Notes under the pieces: generated by a model | The model's database searches: none | What the model was told of the DNA's origin: nothing | Seen by the model: only the letters and a program-made list of their open reading frames with translations | Program-made: the position numbers and the translations under genes | Shown: piece by piece, positions 20,311-30,300 of the stretch | Position numbering within the stretch: position 1 is the stretch's first letter | Layout: each line of letters starts with the position of its first letter | Assembly (NCBI GenBank): GCA_945831575.1 | Contig: CAMACX010000025.1 | Coordinates: 1-42,131 of the forward strand | Length of the DNA: 42,131 bases | Direction: 5' to 3' | Source of the DNA: an uncultured Mediterranea sp. | Lineage (GTDB): Bacteria; Bacteroidota; Bacteroidia; Bacteroidales; Bacteroidaceae

Positions 20311-21549
20311 TTAATAATTTAATAATTCCGATTTTATAAAATAGGGGTTATAGGCATTCTCAACCAAGAAGTTGTCGTCAGGACTTGAGCGATAAAAGTT
20401 TCCGTACTGCTTCTCATTTCCCGCATTGTATTTAAAGCCAAATTCGCCAGCAACGAGGCGAGGCATATAACCTTTACGTTTATACTTATAAGGTGGCAGG
20501 GCGATACGGAAGGCAAAACCTCCATTCACGCCGTTGTTGGCCGCATCATCTTTCCCGAATATCTTCATGGCATAAAAGCCGATGGAAGCGTGACGGAAGT
20601 GACGATACATCTCAAACTGGACTCCATACTCTTCCATCAGGAAGCGTTCACCCTTCAGCTTAAATTCCGTATTGAATTGCGGCCAATAGTAATGAACTCC
20701 CAAATGGGCATCCATCGTCCACTTTACCCCATGGTAATAAGACCAATGATCCCAATATCCCTTGCGTGTATATCCTAAACGTCCCGTAAGCCAAAAATGT
20801 TCATCGGGGAAGATATACTTGGCGCGAAGTTCAAATCCCGAACGACCACCTTCATAAAATCCCGCAATACCCTGCAGAAAAATATTGTAGGGCAAGCGAA
20901 CACTCTGCGAGATGGTCATGAAGCCCGGACGCACCTGACCGTACCGACTACCATAGTAGTCATTCTGAACAGGCAGCACAATCTGCCCCGTCAGCTTCAT
21001 ACCCTTCCACATCGACACCTCAATAGCTGGTGAGAGTTGGAAGACGTAGTCATACATCTTGGACAGCTTATAGTTCTGGAACATCAACCAGGGATAAACC
21101 ACCACATCAACCTTAAACAAAGAGCTATTCGACTTCACCACGCCGCGCAACTTCTTCCGCACATCATCCACCTCGTAGCTTACGCGCCAATCCTTGCGGT
21201 CGGCCGACCTTACACTGTCAGCGGCCACTGGACTGTAGCTGAGCGAAATCTGAGGTACATTATTGTTAAGCACCACGATGCGACACTTCTTCGATTCGGG
21301 CAAGCCCTCCTTCTGAATCACATCGACAGCCTTTCCAATGCCGACCCCCTGCAAGCGATAGGCAGAATTCTGAAGCACATAGACACGTTCCTCAGCATCT
21401 TCCGTCCAGCCCACGTTTTCAAAGCCCATCTCCACCAAGCGCTTTACAGTCTCCTCTCCCGTCTGCGCCTGCAGCAAACTCAAGCCACAGGGTGCAACGA
21501 GTAAGAATAACAGCAAAGCTACTCCTTTAGTAGTCAGTAACTTACTCAT
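20311..21549 (-). CDS. Outer-membrane beta-barrel protein (resembles C-terminal half of YjbH)
   Basis: 412 residues from ATG at 21549. The open frame extends to 21630, but the promoter's start of transcription (~21609) excludes that start, and 21549 gives a clean signal peptide (SKLLTTKGVALLLFLLVAPCGLSLLQAQ); ATG at 21582 or 21573 is also possible. After the signal, TVKRLVEMGFENVGWTEDAE plus VVLNNNVPQISLSYSPV resembles the small domain in the middle of YjbH, followed by about 12 amphipathic strands (VDVVVYPWLMFQNY, PAIEVSMWKGMKLTGQIVLPV, GRSGFELRAKYIF). First gene of the envelope cluster, with its own promoter. Assignment to YjbH is an inference from pattern. Confidence 0.6.
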   Translation of the reverse strand: MSKLLTTKGVALLLFLLVAPCGLSLLQAQTGEETVKRLVEMGFENVGWTEDAEERVYVLQNSAYRLQGVGIGKAVDVIQKEGLPESKKCRIVVLNNNVPQISLSYSPVAADSVRSADRKDWRVSYEVDDVRKKLRGVVKSNSSLFKVDVVVYPWLMFQNYKLSKMYDYVFQLSPAIEVSMWKGMKLTGQIVLPVQNDYYGSRYGQVRPGFMTISQSVRLPYNIFLQGIAGFYEGGRSGFELRAKYIFPDEHFWLTGRLGYTRKGYWDHWSYYHGVKWTMDAHLGVHYYWPQFNTEFKLKGERFLMEEYGVQFEMYRHFRHASIGFYAMKIFGKDDAANNGVNGGFAFRIALPPYKYKRKGYMPRLVAGEFGFKYNAGNEKQYGNFYRSSPDDNFLVENAYNPYFIKSELLNY

Positions 21550-21615
21550 TTTAGGGTCGTTATACCTTATCATTCTTTTCATTCTAAATACTTGCCTTAC
21601 AACGCAAATACGGCG

Positions 21616-21646
21616 CAAAAATAAGGACATTTTTCCTAACTACAAA
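21616..21646 (-). promoter_or_regulatory. Promoter of the YjbH-like/lipoprotein/OmpA cluster
   Basis: Minus strand: TTTG (21646-21643), 19-nt spacer, TATTTTTG (21623-21616); leader of about 60 nt to the ATG at 21549. Confidence 0.75.
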
Positions 21647-21716
21647 GTATTTTACTGAAAAAAGTTCCTAAAGCGCCTATTTTTGTACCTTTTAAGCCAT
21701 GCCACGTGCACCGAAG

Positions 21717-22556
21717 CTATCTGCCCAGCGGCACCTGTTGCCAAGCGCCGTCGTGCCATTCGGTCACATGGCGGAAGCCGGCATTCCACAAAGCGAGCAA
21801 GGCCTCACTGCGCCCTGAGGCTATCTTGTCAGGATAGTGTGCATCGCTATTGACCTGCACCTTGGCACCTATATTATATAAATAGGTATAGTAACGCGCA
21901 TTGGGGAAGAAGGTGTGGGTCTCACCATAGGCTTTGGTATTCACCTCAACCACATACCCCTTACGTACGATCTTGGCCAAGTAGTTGCGGACCATCTCAT
22001 CATACCACGGCTCATCCAGCAGGCCCGGACGATAGCAAGAGGCATTGTAGTGCATCTTGTCGGGATGACCTACGATGTCAAACCCTCCTGCTTCGAGCAT
22101 GGCATCGAGTTGCCGGTAGTAGCGGCACACCACCTCAACCACATCGCCACCAAAGTGCTCATCCACCAGACGGCGAAACTGCGTCGGAGGGCAGTCGATG
22201 TCCACGAGATTCCCCAACGAATCTGCGAGCAGGTGTACAGACCCTATGCGGTAATCCAGGGGCAACTGTCGGAAGCGCTCAGAGAAGGGATTGCTCTCCG
22301 CATCCAGATAGTCAATCTCCAGGCCAATACAGAGTTCAATCCGTCCCTCATAGCGAAGCTTCATCCGCTGAAACTCCTGAAGGTAGTCGTTCATACGGTC
22401 CCACTCCATGGTCCATGCGGTGGAGAAGGGCAAAGGTGCATGCGAAGAGAAGCCAAACGAAGTAAAATGTTCAGCCACCGCAAAGCGCAGGAAGTCATCC
22501 ATCGCCGCCCTACCGTCACAATAGAGCGTATGGGTATGGTAATTGGTCTTGTTCAT
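21717..22556 (-). CDS. PHP-family histidinol-phosphatase
   Basis: 279 residues from ATG at 22556, chosen because ATGA overlaps the upstream stop and HTHTLYCDG then lies at the N-terminus as in the family. PHP metal-binding residues: HTHT and CDG, GLEIDYL, a central His in GSVHLL, DIVGHPDKMHYN and the final NSDAHYPDKIASG. Members dephosphorylate histidinol phosphate in histidine synthesis (HisK/HisJ), although general PHP phosphoesterase activity cannot be excluded; no other his genes are nearby. Translationally coupled to the uup-type gene. Confidence 0.82.
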   Translation of the reverse strand: MNKTNYHTHTLYCDGRAAMDDFLRFAVAEHFTSFGFSSHAPLPFSTAWTMEWDRMNDYLQEFQRMKLRYEGRIELCIGLEIDYLDAESNPFSERFRQLPLDYRIGSVHLLADSLGNLVDIDCPPTQFRRLVDEHFGGDVVEVVCRYYRQLDAMLEAGGFDIVGHPDKMHYNASCYRPGLLDEPWYDEMVRNYLAKIVRKGYVVEVNTKAYGETHTFFPNARYYTYLYNIGAKVQVNSDAHYPDKIASGRSEALLALWNAGFRHVTEWHDGAWQQVPLGR

Positions 22557-24433
22557 CCCTCTATCTCGCTCAGTTCCAGCCATCGCATGGTCTTAATATC
22601 CAGTTCGTCACTCAGTATGGGGAGGCGCTTCGACTTCTCAGTCAGCTCCTCCACCGAGAGGGTGCCGCTGCAGAGTTGCTCCTCGATGGTGCGCTTCTCC
22701 TCCTCCAGCAAGGCCACCTCTTTCTCTAGTTGCTCCATCTCACGCCGTTCGTTGAAGGAGAGCCTGCGGCGGTCGTTCAAGCGCACCTTGCCACTTTTCT
22801 CCTCCTCAGCCCGTTGGGTTTGCTTCGACTTCTCACGCTCCATGGCCCTGCGCTCCAGCTTCCAGTCGCGATACTGGGTATAGTTACCGGGGAAGTCGCG
22901 AATGTCGCCATTGCCGTTGAAGACCAGCAGGTGATCGACTACCTTATCCATAAAGTAACGGTCGTGACTCACCACGATGACACATCCCTTGAAGCTACGG
23001 AGGTACTCCTCCAACACCTGCAGGGTGACTATGTCGAGATCGTTGGTCGGCTCGTCGAGCACCAGGAAGTTGGGGTTACGCATCAATACCGTACAAAGGT
23101 AGAGCCTGCGCCGCTCACCACCACTCAACTTATAGACGTAGCTATGCTGCGTCTCGGGGGAGAAGAGGAAATGCTGCAGAAACTGACTGGCCGTAAGCCG
23201 CTTGCCGTCGCCCAGTTCGATGACTTCGGCAATGCGTTGCACCACATCGATGACCTTCATCTGCTCATCAAACTGCAATCCCTCCTGCGAATAGTAGCCA
23301 AAACGCACCGTCTCACCGATGTCGAGCGTACCGCTGTCGGGTTTGACAAGCCCCATGAGCAGCTTGACAAAGGTTGATTTGCCCGTACCATTGTGGCCTA
23401 TAATGCCCATCTTCTCGTAGCGTGCAAAGACATAGGAGAAATCATCCAGAATCTTCAGTTCGCCAAACGCCTTACAAAGGTGATCAGCCTCAAAAATCTT
23501 GCTTCCGATATAGGAAGCCTTCACGTCGAGCTTGACCTGTGTATCGCTGATACGCTGCTTGGCCACCTTCTGCAGTTCATAGAAGGCCTCCTCGCGGTAG
23601 CGTGCCTTGTGGCCACGTGCCTGCGGCATCCGGCGCATCCACTCCAGCTCGGTGCGGTAGAGGTTATTGGCCCGCTCGATTTCCACGTTCTTGGCATCGA
23701 GGCGTTCCTGCCGCTTTTCGAGGTAGTAGCTGTAGTTGCCCTTGTAACGGTAGAGCGTACGGTTGTCTATCTCCATGATCTCCGAGCAGACACGGTCGAG
23801 GAAGTAGCGGTCGTGCGTCACCATCAGCAGGGTAGTCTTGGCCTGCCGCAGATACTCCTCCAGCCACTCCGTCATCTCCAGATCGAGGTGGTTGGTGGGC
23901 TCGTCGAGCATGAGGAAGTCAGGCTCCGTGATGAGCGTATTGGCCAATGCCACCCGCTTGAGCTGACCTCCCGAGAGTTGCTCCACCTTGCGGTCGAAGT
24001 CATCAATGTGAAGTTGCGAGAGAATCTGCTTTGCCTTCTGTTCATACTCCCACGCCTTCTCCGCATCCATTCGTTCCAGGAGCGACTCATAGTGGGGATG
24101 TCCCTCGGTGGCCATGCACTGCTCATATGCACGAATCAGCTCCGTGACCCGGTTGCCGTGATGGAAACAGGCCTCAAGTACGGTCAATCCAGCCGGATAA
24201 GAGGGATCCTGCTCCAGGAAGCCCACACGCAGGTCGCGACGAAACGAGATATGACCTTCGTCCATTCCCTCGCTGCCTGAGAGGATATGAAGCAACGTAG
24301 ATTTGCCACTGCCATTCTTGGCAATCAGCCCCACACGGTCGCCCTCTGCCAAACCAAAAGCGAGGTGCTCAAACAATACCAGATCACCAAACGACTTCGT
24401 CAGGTTCTCCACTTGAAGTATAGGTTGCGCCAT
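22553..24433 (-). CDS. uup: ABC-F ATPase of the Uup type
   Basis: 626 residues. Two complete ABC domains: AKNGSGKST, LSGGQLKR, LMLDEPTNHLD, then [28 protein letters not shown], each with its H-loop (MVTHDRYF, VVSHDRYF). Between them is the long helical linker (~245-320), and after ~535 a basic then coiled-coil C-terminal domain (NERREMEQLEKEVALLEEEKRTIEEQL) as in Uup. Unlike the ABC-F at 1403-3016, both ATP sites look intact. Acts on the ribosome; Uup homologues also influence transposon excision and branched DNA. Follows the DUF3805 gene by 77 bp. Confidence 0.88.
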   Translation of the reverse strand: MAQPILQVENLTKSFGDLVLFEHLAFGLAEGDRVGLIAKNGSGKSTLLHILSGSEGMDEGHISFRRDLRVGFLEQDPSYPAGLTVLEACFHHGNRVTELIRAYEQCMATEGHPHYESLLERMDAEKAWEYEQKAKQILSQLHIDDFDRKVEQLSGGQLKRVALANTLITEPDFLMLDEPTNHLDLEMTEWLEEYLRQAKTTLLMVTHDRYFLDRVCSEIMEIDNRTLYRYKGNYSYYLEKRQERLDAKNVEIERANNLYRTELEWMRRMPQARGHKARYREEAFYELQKVAKQRISDTQVKLDVKASYIGSKIFEADHLCKAFGELKILDDFSYVFARYEKMGIIGHNGTGKSTFVKLLMGLVKPDSGTLDIGETVRFGYYSQEGLQFDEQMKVIDVVQRIAEVIELGDGKRLTASQFLQHFLFSPETQHSYVYKLSGGERRRLYLCTVLMRNPNFLVLDEPTNDLDIVTLQVLEEYLRSFKGCVIVVSHDRYFMDKVVDHLLVFNGNGDIRDFPGNYTQYRDWKLERRAMEREKSKQTQRAEEEKSGKVRLNDRRRLSFNERREMEQLEKEVALLEEEKRTIEEQLCSGTLSVEELTEKSKRLPILSDELDIKTMRWLELSEIEG

Positions 24434-24473
24434 TTTGAGTTTTTGAGTATTTAAGTTTTATAGTTGACGAGTT

Positions 24474-24511
24474 GACAAGATACGAGGGGACAAGATACGA
24501 GGTGACAAGAT
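24474..24511. repeat. Short 15-bp tandem repeat
   Basis: Two copies of GACAAGATACGAGG(G/T) at 24474-24488 and 24489-24503 and a partial third (GACAAGAT), lying in the gap between the DUF3805 gene and uup. Confidence 0.8.
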
Positions 24512-25323
24512 TAATCACCAATCACTAATTGAAAGATTTTCTCCAGATCTATTTCCTCTCCCGCCTTTACGCGGCTCCACACCAGCCTCAGCGGGTCAAT
24601 CACCTTGCCGTCAGCTGTATGTTGCAGCACAGGGGCCTCCCTGTTGCCATCCACGAGGGTTCGCCACTCGTAACCGTCCAGTTCGTTGGAGAGAATGACG
24701 CAGAGCACGATGCCCACTGCAATCCAGGGATCTCGTTTCTTCCGGCTCCAACCAGCCTCGTTGACTAGTCGCTGCAACTTGGGCAAGTCTTCCTCCGCCC
24801 CTTGAAAGTCCAGTGCAAAGCGGTTCTTTACCTCATGCTCTATCGAAGCGTAAGCCTCATCAATCTGCCAGATTTCCCAAAGACGCACGGGAATCACCTC
24901 GGCGGGGTACTTCTGCTGCAAGTCGCGAATCTCCAACGAAGCAATCACCTCCAGCGCCTGCTGAATAGCATCCCCACGCTTCACGGTAAACGAACATTCG
25001 ATAGCCAGGTCACCTGCTCCTGTCACCCAGCAATGGGACGTATAGGCCACACCCTCCTCTTCCAGTTCCTCCATGCTGTAAGCACAGCGCCACGCTCCCA
25101 CCTGGACAAGCTGGGCAGAAGGACGCTCCCGCAACTCATTCCGCAGGTTAGCCTCCGCATAGGCACTGTTGCCCCGGAACGCAGAGATACGGAAATTACC
25201 GTCCCACACATCGGGATTATAGAAGAGGAAAGAGCCTTCGCCATCCTCAAACTCACTCCACGCCGCAGGATAGTGCATGGCAAACCATCCGCCCGGCGCT
25301 ATAAATCGCTTAGTATCTATCAT
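24511..25323 (-). CDS. DUF3805/DUF3806-type protein of unknown function
   Basis: 270 residues from ATG at 25323; the frame is open to 25371 but the promoter's expected start (~25338) excludes that. No signal peptide. N-terminal ~1-125 (FIAPGGWFAMHYPAAWSEFEDGEGSFLFYN...) matches my recollection of DUF3805, a PsbP-like Bacteroides domain; C-terminal ~165-270 (LQRLVNEAGWSRKKRDPWIAVGIVLCVIL, NELDGYEWRTLVD, IDPLRLVWSRVKAGEEIDL) resembles DUF3806. Function unknown. Heads a probable operon with uup and the PHP phosphatase. Confidence 0.75.
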   Translation of the reverse strand: MIDTKRFIAPGGWFAMHYPAAWSEFEDGEGSFLFYNPDVWDGNFRISAFRGNSAYAEANLRNELRERPSAQLVQVGAWRCAYSMEELEEEGVAYTSHCWVTGAGDLAIECSFTVKRGDAIQQALEVIASLEIRDLQQKYPAEVIPVRLWEIWQIDEAYASIEHEVKNRFALDFQGAEEDLPKLQRLVNEAGWSRKKRDPWIAVGIVLCVILSNELDGYEWRTLVDGNREAPVLQHTADGKVIDPLRLVWSRVKAGEEIDLEKIFQLVIGD

Positions 25324-25344
25324 ATCATTCACATTAATTGGGTA

Positions 25345-25376
25345 CAAAAATAAGGGAAATCTATGAAACAAACAAA
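25345..25376 (-). promoter_or_regulatory. Promoter of the DUF3805-uup-PHP operon
   Basis: Minus strand: TTTG (25376-25373), 20-nt spacer, TATTTTTG (25352-25345). The -33 box is embedded in the T-run of the small RNA terminator just upstream. Confidence 0.75.
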
Positions 25377-25475
25377 AAAATAGCCGATTCTCACGAACCA
25401 GCTACCTCAATCATCATCTTTTGAAGACTTACGTCTCCAATATATTACCAATGAAAACTACTTTCTATGTTTTGA
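25374..25475 (-). ncRNA. Candidate ~100-nt small RNA
   Basis: Complete small transcription unit on the minus strand: canonical promoter, expected start ~25475, then a terminator hairpin AGCTGGTTC-GTGA-GAATCGGCT (25403-25395 with 25390-25382, nine pairs including two G-U) followed by T7. Only an 8-codon ORF fits (ATG ATG ATT ... TGA), running into the terminator stem. Could be an independent sRNA or an attenuated leader of the DUF3805 operon; the presence of a fresh promoter inside its T-run favours an independent RNA. Not a family I recognise. Confidence 0.55.
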
Positions 25476-25480
25476 CGCTG

Positions 25481-25512
25481 CAAATATAACCCTTTTATTT
25501 TAGCTTCGCAAA
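25481..25512 (-). promoter_or_regulatory. Promoter of the candidate small RNA
   Basis: Minus strand: TTTG (25512-25509), 20-nt spacer, TATATTTG (25488-25481). Confidence 0.7.
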
Positions 25513-25562
25513 TAATTTAAGTTTTTTAGGTTAACGATACACAAATACCACAGGAATAGGGC

Positions 25563-25591
25563 AAAAAAAGCCGGCTCCATCAGGAACCGGC
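25563..25591 (-). terminator. Terminator after susD-like gene
   Basis: Minus strand: GCCGGTTCC (25591-25583) pairs with GGAGCCGGC (25578-25570) with one mismatch, then T7. Confidence 0.85.
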
Positions 25592-25619
25592 CTTTTTCTT
25601 ATTGATTAGTGTATATTAC

Positions 25620-27320
25620 TCATTGCCAACCCGGATTCTGATCCAGCTGAGGATTGAGCGTAATCTGGCCCGAAGGTACGGGATAGAAGTAGTACTTCTT
25701 ATCGTACGCACGAGGCTGATTGATGGTGTTGGAACCAATCATGTAGCCATCGGCAGCCACATCCACCTCAGGAGAGGCCAGCTTGCTCAAGTTGGCACCC
25801 TTGTAGATGTTGGGGTGATTCTTGCTGTCAAGCAACTCGAGCTGATGCCAACGCACGAGATCCCAGTAACGGGTCCAGTTGTCGAACATCAATTCGCAAC
25901 GGCGCTGACGACGGATCTCCCACAACAGGTTGCTTACACCCATGTTGTTGGCAGGGTCAGCTTCAGGAGCGGTCGTGAGACCGGGCAGACCGGCACGCTC
26001 CATCAGCAGGTTGACACTCTTGTCGAGGTCGCTCTGCGAGAGGGTACCCAGTTCGGCCTTAGCCTCCGCATAGTTCAGATAGACCACAGAGATCCAGAAA
26101 AGCGGGCAGTCGGTGTACTGCTTGCCGATGTTGTTGCGGTCAGAGAGAGACAGTTCGTCGGGATTGTCGTATTTGGCCACGCCGTAACCGGTCGAAGAGG
26201 TGAAGGGAGCCACACCGGCACGCGAGTAAGCAGAGCCCTTGAATGCCAGTACAGGGTCGAGGATGATGCTCAGGCGCTTGTCGCGCGTGGCAAGGATCGG
26301 CTCGATATTGAAGTGACCCTCTGCATCGGGTTCAACTGCATCATTGGTGTCCATACTGGTCGTAGCGAGGGGTTTACCATCGAGGAAGAGGTAGGCATCA
26401 AAGGCATCCTTCGTCATACCGCTCGTACCGCTGGTATTGACCGTATAGTCAACCGTAGAGTGCATGAGCGAGTTCTGCGAATAGGGCTTGTAGAAGATCA
26501 TCTCGGGATTGGAAGCCAGGCTGATGGAGTTGTAGTTGGCCTTGTAGCTGGGGCTCAGGGAGTAGCCTTTGGCCATCAGCGCTTCGCAAGCCGATACACA
26601 CTCCTGCAGGTACTTCTGAGCGCGTGACTCATCGGGACCCTTACCGGCATTGTCGACTGCTGTACGGTAGCGGCAGTAGGTGCCTTCGTAGAGGGTGACG
26701 TCAGCCTTCATGGCCAGTGCCATGTCGGCAGTGAATCGTTGCTTGTTGGTACCCGTGATGTTGGCTGCTGCAAAGTTGAGGTCTTCGAGCACCTTGTCCA
26801 TCACGGCATCACGGTCCTGGCGAGGACCATAGAGCACATCTTGATCATTGGGGTCGAGTACAGTCTCTACCCAAGGCACATTGCCGTACATGCGCACCAG
26901 CTGGTAGTACTGCCAGGCACGGTTCAGACGGGCGATACCGATGAAGTTGTTCTTCTCCTTGTCGGTAAGCGTAGATCCATTAACGCCTTCGATGATATAA
27001 GCCGCACGGCGTATTTCAGTGAAGGGTGCAGACCAGTTGGAAGAGGAAGAGGGCACATTGAGGTTGGTCCAGTTGTTGTCCTGGTAATCCACCTGGTCAT
27101 CGCTCAGCGTCTTGAAGTAGAACCAGCCACCGCCACCACCATTGCCATAACCGGTGTACTGGTTATAGAAGGTGTTGCATTGGTTCTCGACGTTGCTGGC
27201 GTTACTCCAGTAGGCCGGCGTATTGGTAAAGGTGTCGAGTGGCGATTTGTCCAACAGGTCGTTGCAACTTGTCAGCGCAGCAAGCGCCACGGTGCTAAGT
27301 ATAAATAGTTTTTTCATCAT
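25620..27320 (-). CDS. SusD/RagB-family nutrient-binding outer-membrane lipoprotein
   Basis: 566 residues. Lipobox ALTSC (Cys19) after MMKKLFILSTVALA; then CNDLLDKSPLDTFTNTPAYW, the standard SusD opening; the TPR-like SusD N-domain (IRRAAYIIEGVNG, NFIGIARLNRAWQYYQLVRMYGNVPWVE); and the RagB/SusD C-domain with SNLLWEIRRQRRCELMFDNWTRYWDLVRW and YFYPVPSGQITLNPQLDQNPGW at the end. Works as a lid over the SusC partner to capture oligosaccharides, peptides or other nutrients. 20 bp after the SusC gene; ends the transcript at a terminator. Confidence 0.96.
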   Translation of the reverse strand: MMKKLFILSTVALAALTSCNDLLDKSPLDTFTNTPAYWSNASNVENQCNTFYNQYTGYGNGGGGGWFYFKTLSDDQVDYQDNNWTNLNVPSSSSNWSAPFTEIRRAAYIIEGVNGSTLTDKEKNNFIGIARLNRAWQYYQLVRMYGNVPWVETVLDPNDQDVLYGPRQDRDAVMDKVLEDLNFAAANITGTNKQRFTADMALAMKADVTLYEGTYCRYRTAVDNAGKGPDESRAQKYLQECVSACEALMAKGYSLSPSYKANYNSISLASNPEMIFYKPYSQNSLMHSTVDYTVNTSGTSGMTKDAFDAYLFLDGKPLATTSMDTNDAVEPDAEGHFNIEPILATRDKRLSIILDPVLAFKGSAYSRAGVAPFTSSTGYGVAKYDNPDELSLSDRNNIGKQYTDCPLFWISVVYLNYAEAKAELGTLSQSDLDKSVNLLMERAGLPGLTTAPEADPANNMGVSNLLWEIRRQRRCELMFDNWTRYWDLVRWHQLELLDSKNHPNIYKGANLSKLASPEVDVAADGYMIGSNTINQPRAYDKKYYFYPVPSGQITLNPQLDQNPGWQ

Positions 27321-27340
27321 TCCAAAGTTTTAGCAGTGAA

Positions 27341-30300
27341 TTAAAGAGTAACCTGAACACCAAATGAGAAGGTACGGGTGATAGGTGCTGTACGTCCCCA
27401 ACCACCGTAGCTCAAGCCTTCACCTGTATTGACTTCGGGGTCAACAGGCAGGTCATTGCCTTTGTGGAGCAGGAAGAGGTTGCTGCCGCTGAAGTAGATG
27501 CGAGCCTTCTCGATAAATGCCTTGCGGGTCCACTCCTTCGGGAGGGTGTAACCTACCGTGACATTCTTCAGACGGAGGTAAGACATGTCGGTCAGGTAGC
27601 GGCTCTGCGGATAGTAGTTGTTGCATCCGTTGGCGATGCTGGAGATTCTACCCTTCGTGTCGTTGCCCGGATAGAGACGCGGATAGGTATTACCCTGATT
27701 GATCTCGTAGCCGGTGATGGTCTTCCAGTCGCTGCTGTAGAGCACCTTGTTGTAGCTGGTCTGGTTGTCATAGACAGCCAGGTCGGCAGCACGCATCAAG
27801 GGGAAGTTGAGCGAGGAGATGGTCCAATTGTCGCGCTTGCCTACGCCCTGGAAGAAGAGGTCGAGGTCGATGCCCTTCCAGCTGCCACCGAGGTGGAACG
27901 AATATTCATAGCGGGGCAGTGAGTTACCGATTACCTTCAGGTCGCCGTGGTCGTCGGCCGTACCCTTACCACCGTCAATCTTGCCGTCACCATTGAGGTC
28001 CTTGTACTTGATGTCGCCCGGGCCGAAGTGGAACGAACCGGTCTCCAACCCAGCCTGTGAAGGCACACCGCTGGCGTAGTTCCAGGAGCCGTCCTCATTC
28101 TTGCCTGTGAAGTCGCTCTCTTCGAAGTAGCGGTCGGTCTCAAAGCCCCAGATGTCACCATAGGTCTTGCCGCTGTAGTAGCTGTTGAGCAGCTTGCTGT
28201 CGTTGGTCCACTTGGTCACTTCGGTCTTGCTGTCGCTCAGGTTGAAGTTGGCATAGACATTGAAGTCGCCGAAAGTGTGGTGCCAGTCGAGGTTCAGTTC
28301 CCAACCACGGGTGCGCATCGTACCGGCATTCTCATAAGGAGCGGTATCACCGAGCACGTTCGGACGGGTCTGAGCGGGAGCCAGCATGTCGCGGTTCTCG
28401 CGCTGGTACCAGTCGAAGCTGGCGCTGAGTTCGTTGTTGAGGAAGCCCAGGTCAATACCAATATCGGTCGTGCGGATGCGTTCCCAGGAGAGTGACGAAG
28501 ATACCAGATCAGGCATGTTGTACATGGTCAGCTTATTGGCGTTGGCACCGTTGCCATCCACCCAATAGATCATACCCGTAGAGGCGTTGTCCAGACGCTG
28601 GCTGATCAGTGCCTCAAACATGTAGTCGCCCACGGCCTCATTACCGATTTCACCCCAAGAGGCACGGATCTTACCGTTGTTGACGACAGACTTCAAAGGA
28701 GCAAAGAAGGCTTCCTCAGAGAAGCGATAACCTACCGATGCCGAGGGGAAGAAGGCCCACTGGTCATTGTGGGGGAAGCGGGACGAACCGTCGTAGCGGC
28801 CATTGAGTTCCAACAGGTAGATGCCCTTGTAGTCGTAGTTGATACGGCCGAAGTAACCGGCAGAGGCACGGTCGTTGTGGGCCCAACCGATTTGCTGTCC
28901 ATCCTGGTTGGCCAGGTTCAGCTCATTGTACGACTGGTCATAGAGTCCCTTACGTTGACCGCTCAGATAGATGTAATCAGTCTCTTCGGCATTGGCACCA
29001 GCCATCACGTTGAGGTTGTGGTCCTTGGCGAAGGTCTTGGCATAGTTCATGTAGGCATTGAGCGTCCAGGTGTTACGCTTCGACATGTCGCGGAAAGCAG
29101 CCGTGTTCGACTTGCTCACAATGTATGAAGGAGTGGTTGAACCCCAGTTGCGGGCATAGACCGAGAAGTCGTCCCAACGCATCGTGCGGTTCTGGATGGC
29201 GTAGGTAAAGTCGGCATTGAAGGTCAAGCCCTTGATGATTTCCGCCTTCACGTAGCTGTTCATGCGGGTAAGGTCAGTGATGATGTTGCGGTCAGAAGCC
29301 TGCTTGATCATACCGATGACGCGTGAATCCACACCATCAATAGTGTTGGAGGGGATGAAGAAGGAACCCCAACGCCAAAGATACTGATAAGTGCTGCTGT
29401 AGGTCTCGGGCTTGGTGTAGTCACGGCGCGAGAAGTTCATGCGGGCACCTACCTCCAGCCAGTCGAAAATCTTGGAAGAGACGTTGGCTGAGACGTTGTA
29501 CTTCTTCAGCTTGTCGGGGCGAATCTTCAGGATACCCTCCTTGGAGTCGTAACCGAACGACAGGTAGTAGTTGGTCTTGCCCGAAGTGCCCTGTACGCTG
29601 AGGTTGTGACTCTGCGAGGGAGCGGCTTTGCTGTAGAAGATGTCCTGGATGTCGTAGTCGGCATAGTAGTAGGCCGTTCCATCAATGATGGCATAGTCGC
29701 CCACGTCGCTGTCGCTCTTGTAAGGACGGGCTTCACCGTAACCAATCTTGCCGCCATTCTGCTGTTTCCACTTTTCAGCATAGGGGAGCAGTTTGTCGAA
29801 GTACATACCGAAGAGCTCTACCTCGTACTGGCCTGCATTAGCCTTACCTTCTAGGGCCATCTTCAGCTGAGTGGGTACATCGGGATAGTCGGGGATGTAG
29901 GTGGATTGGTCCCACGCAAAGTTGTTGCTGTAGTTGATAGTCACCTTGTCCGTGGGCTTCGCACCCTTGGTCTGAATCAAGATGACACCAAAGGCTGCGC
30001 GCGTACCATAGATAGAGGTAGAAGCGGCATCCTTCAGCACAGAGATGCTCTCAATGTCCTGCGTGTTGAGGAACGAGATGTCATCATAGGGCACACCATC
30101 GACCACAATCAGAGGGTTACTCACCTCACCGTTGCTCAGCGTTCCGACACCACGGATGCGCATATTAGCCGCATCGTTGATGTTACCCGAGTCCATCGTG
30201 ATGGTCAAGCCCGGCACAGCTCCCTGCAGGGCCTTGGCCACATCCTGCTGCGGACGGCCCTCCATCGTCTTGCCCAGATCGACGGTAGTCACCGCACCGG

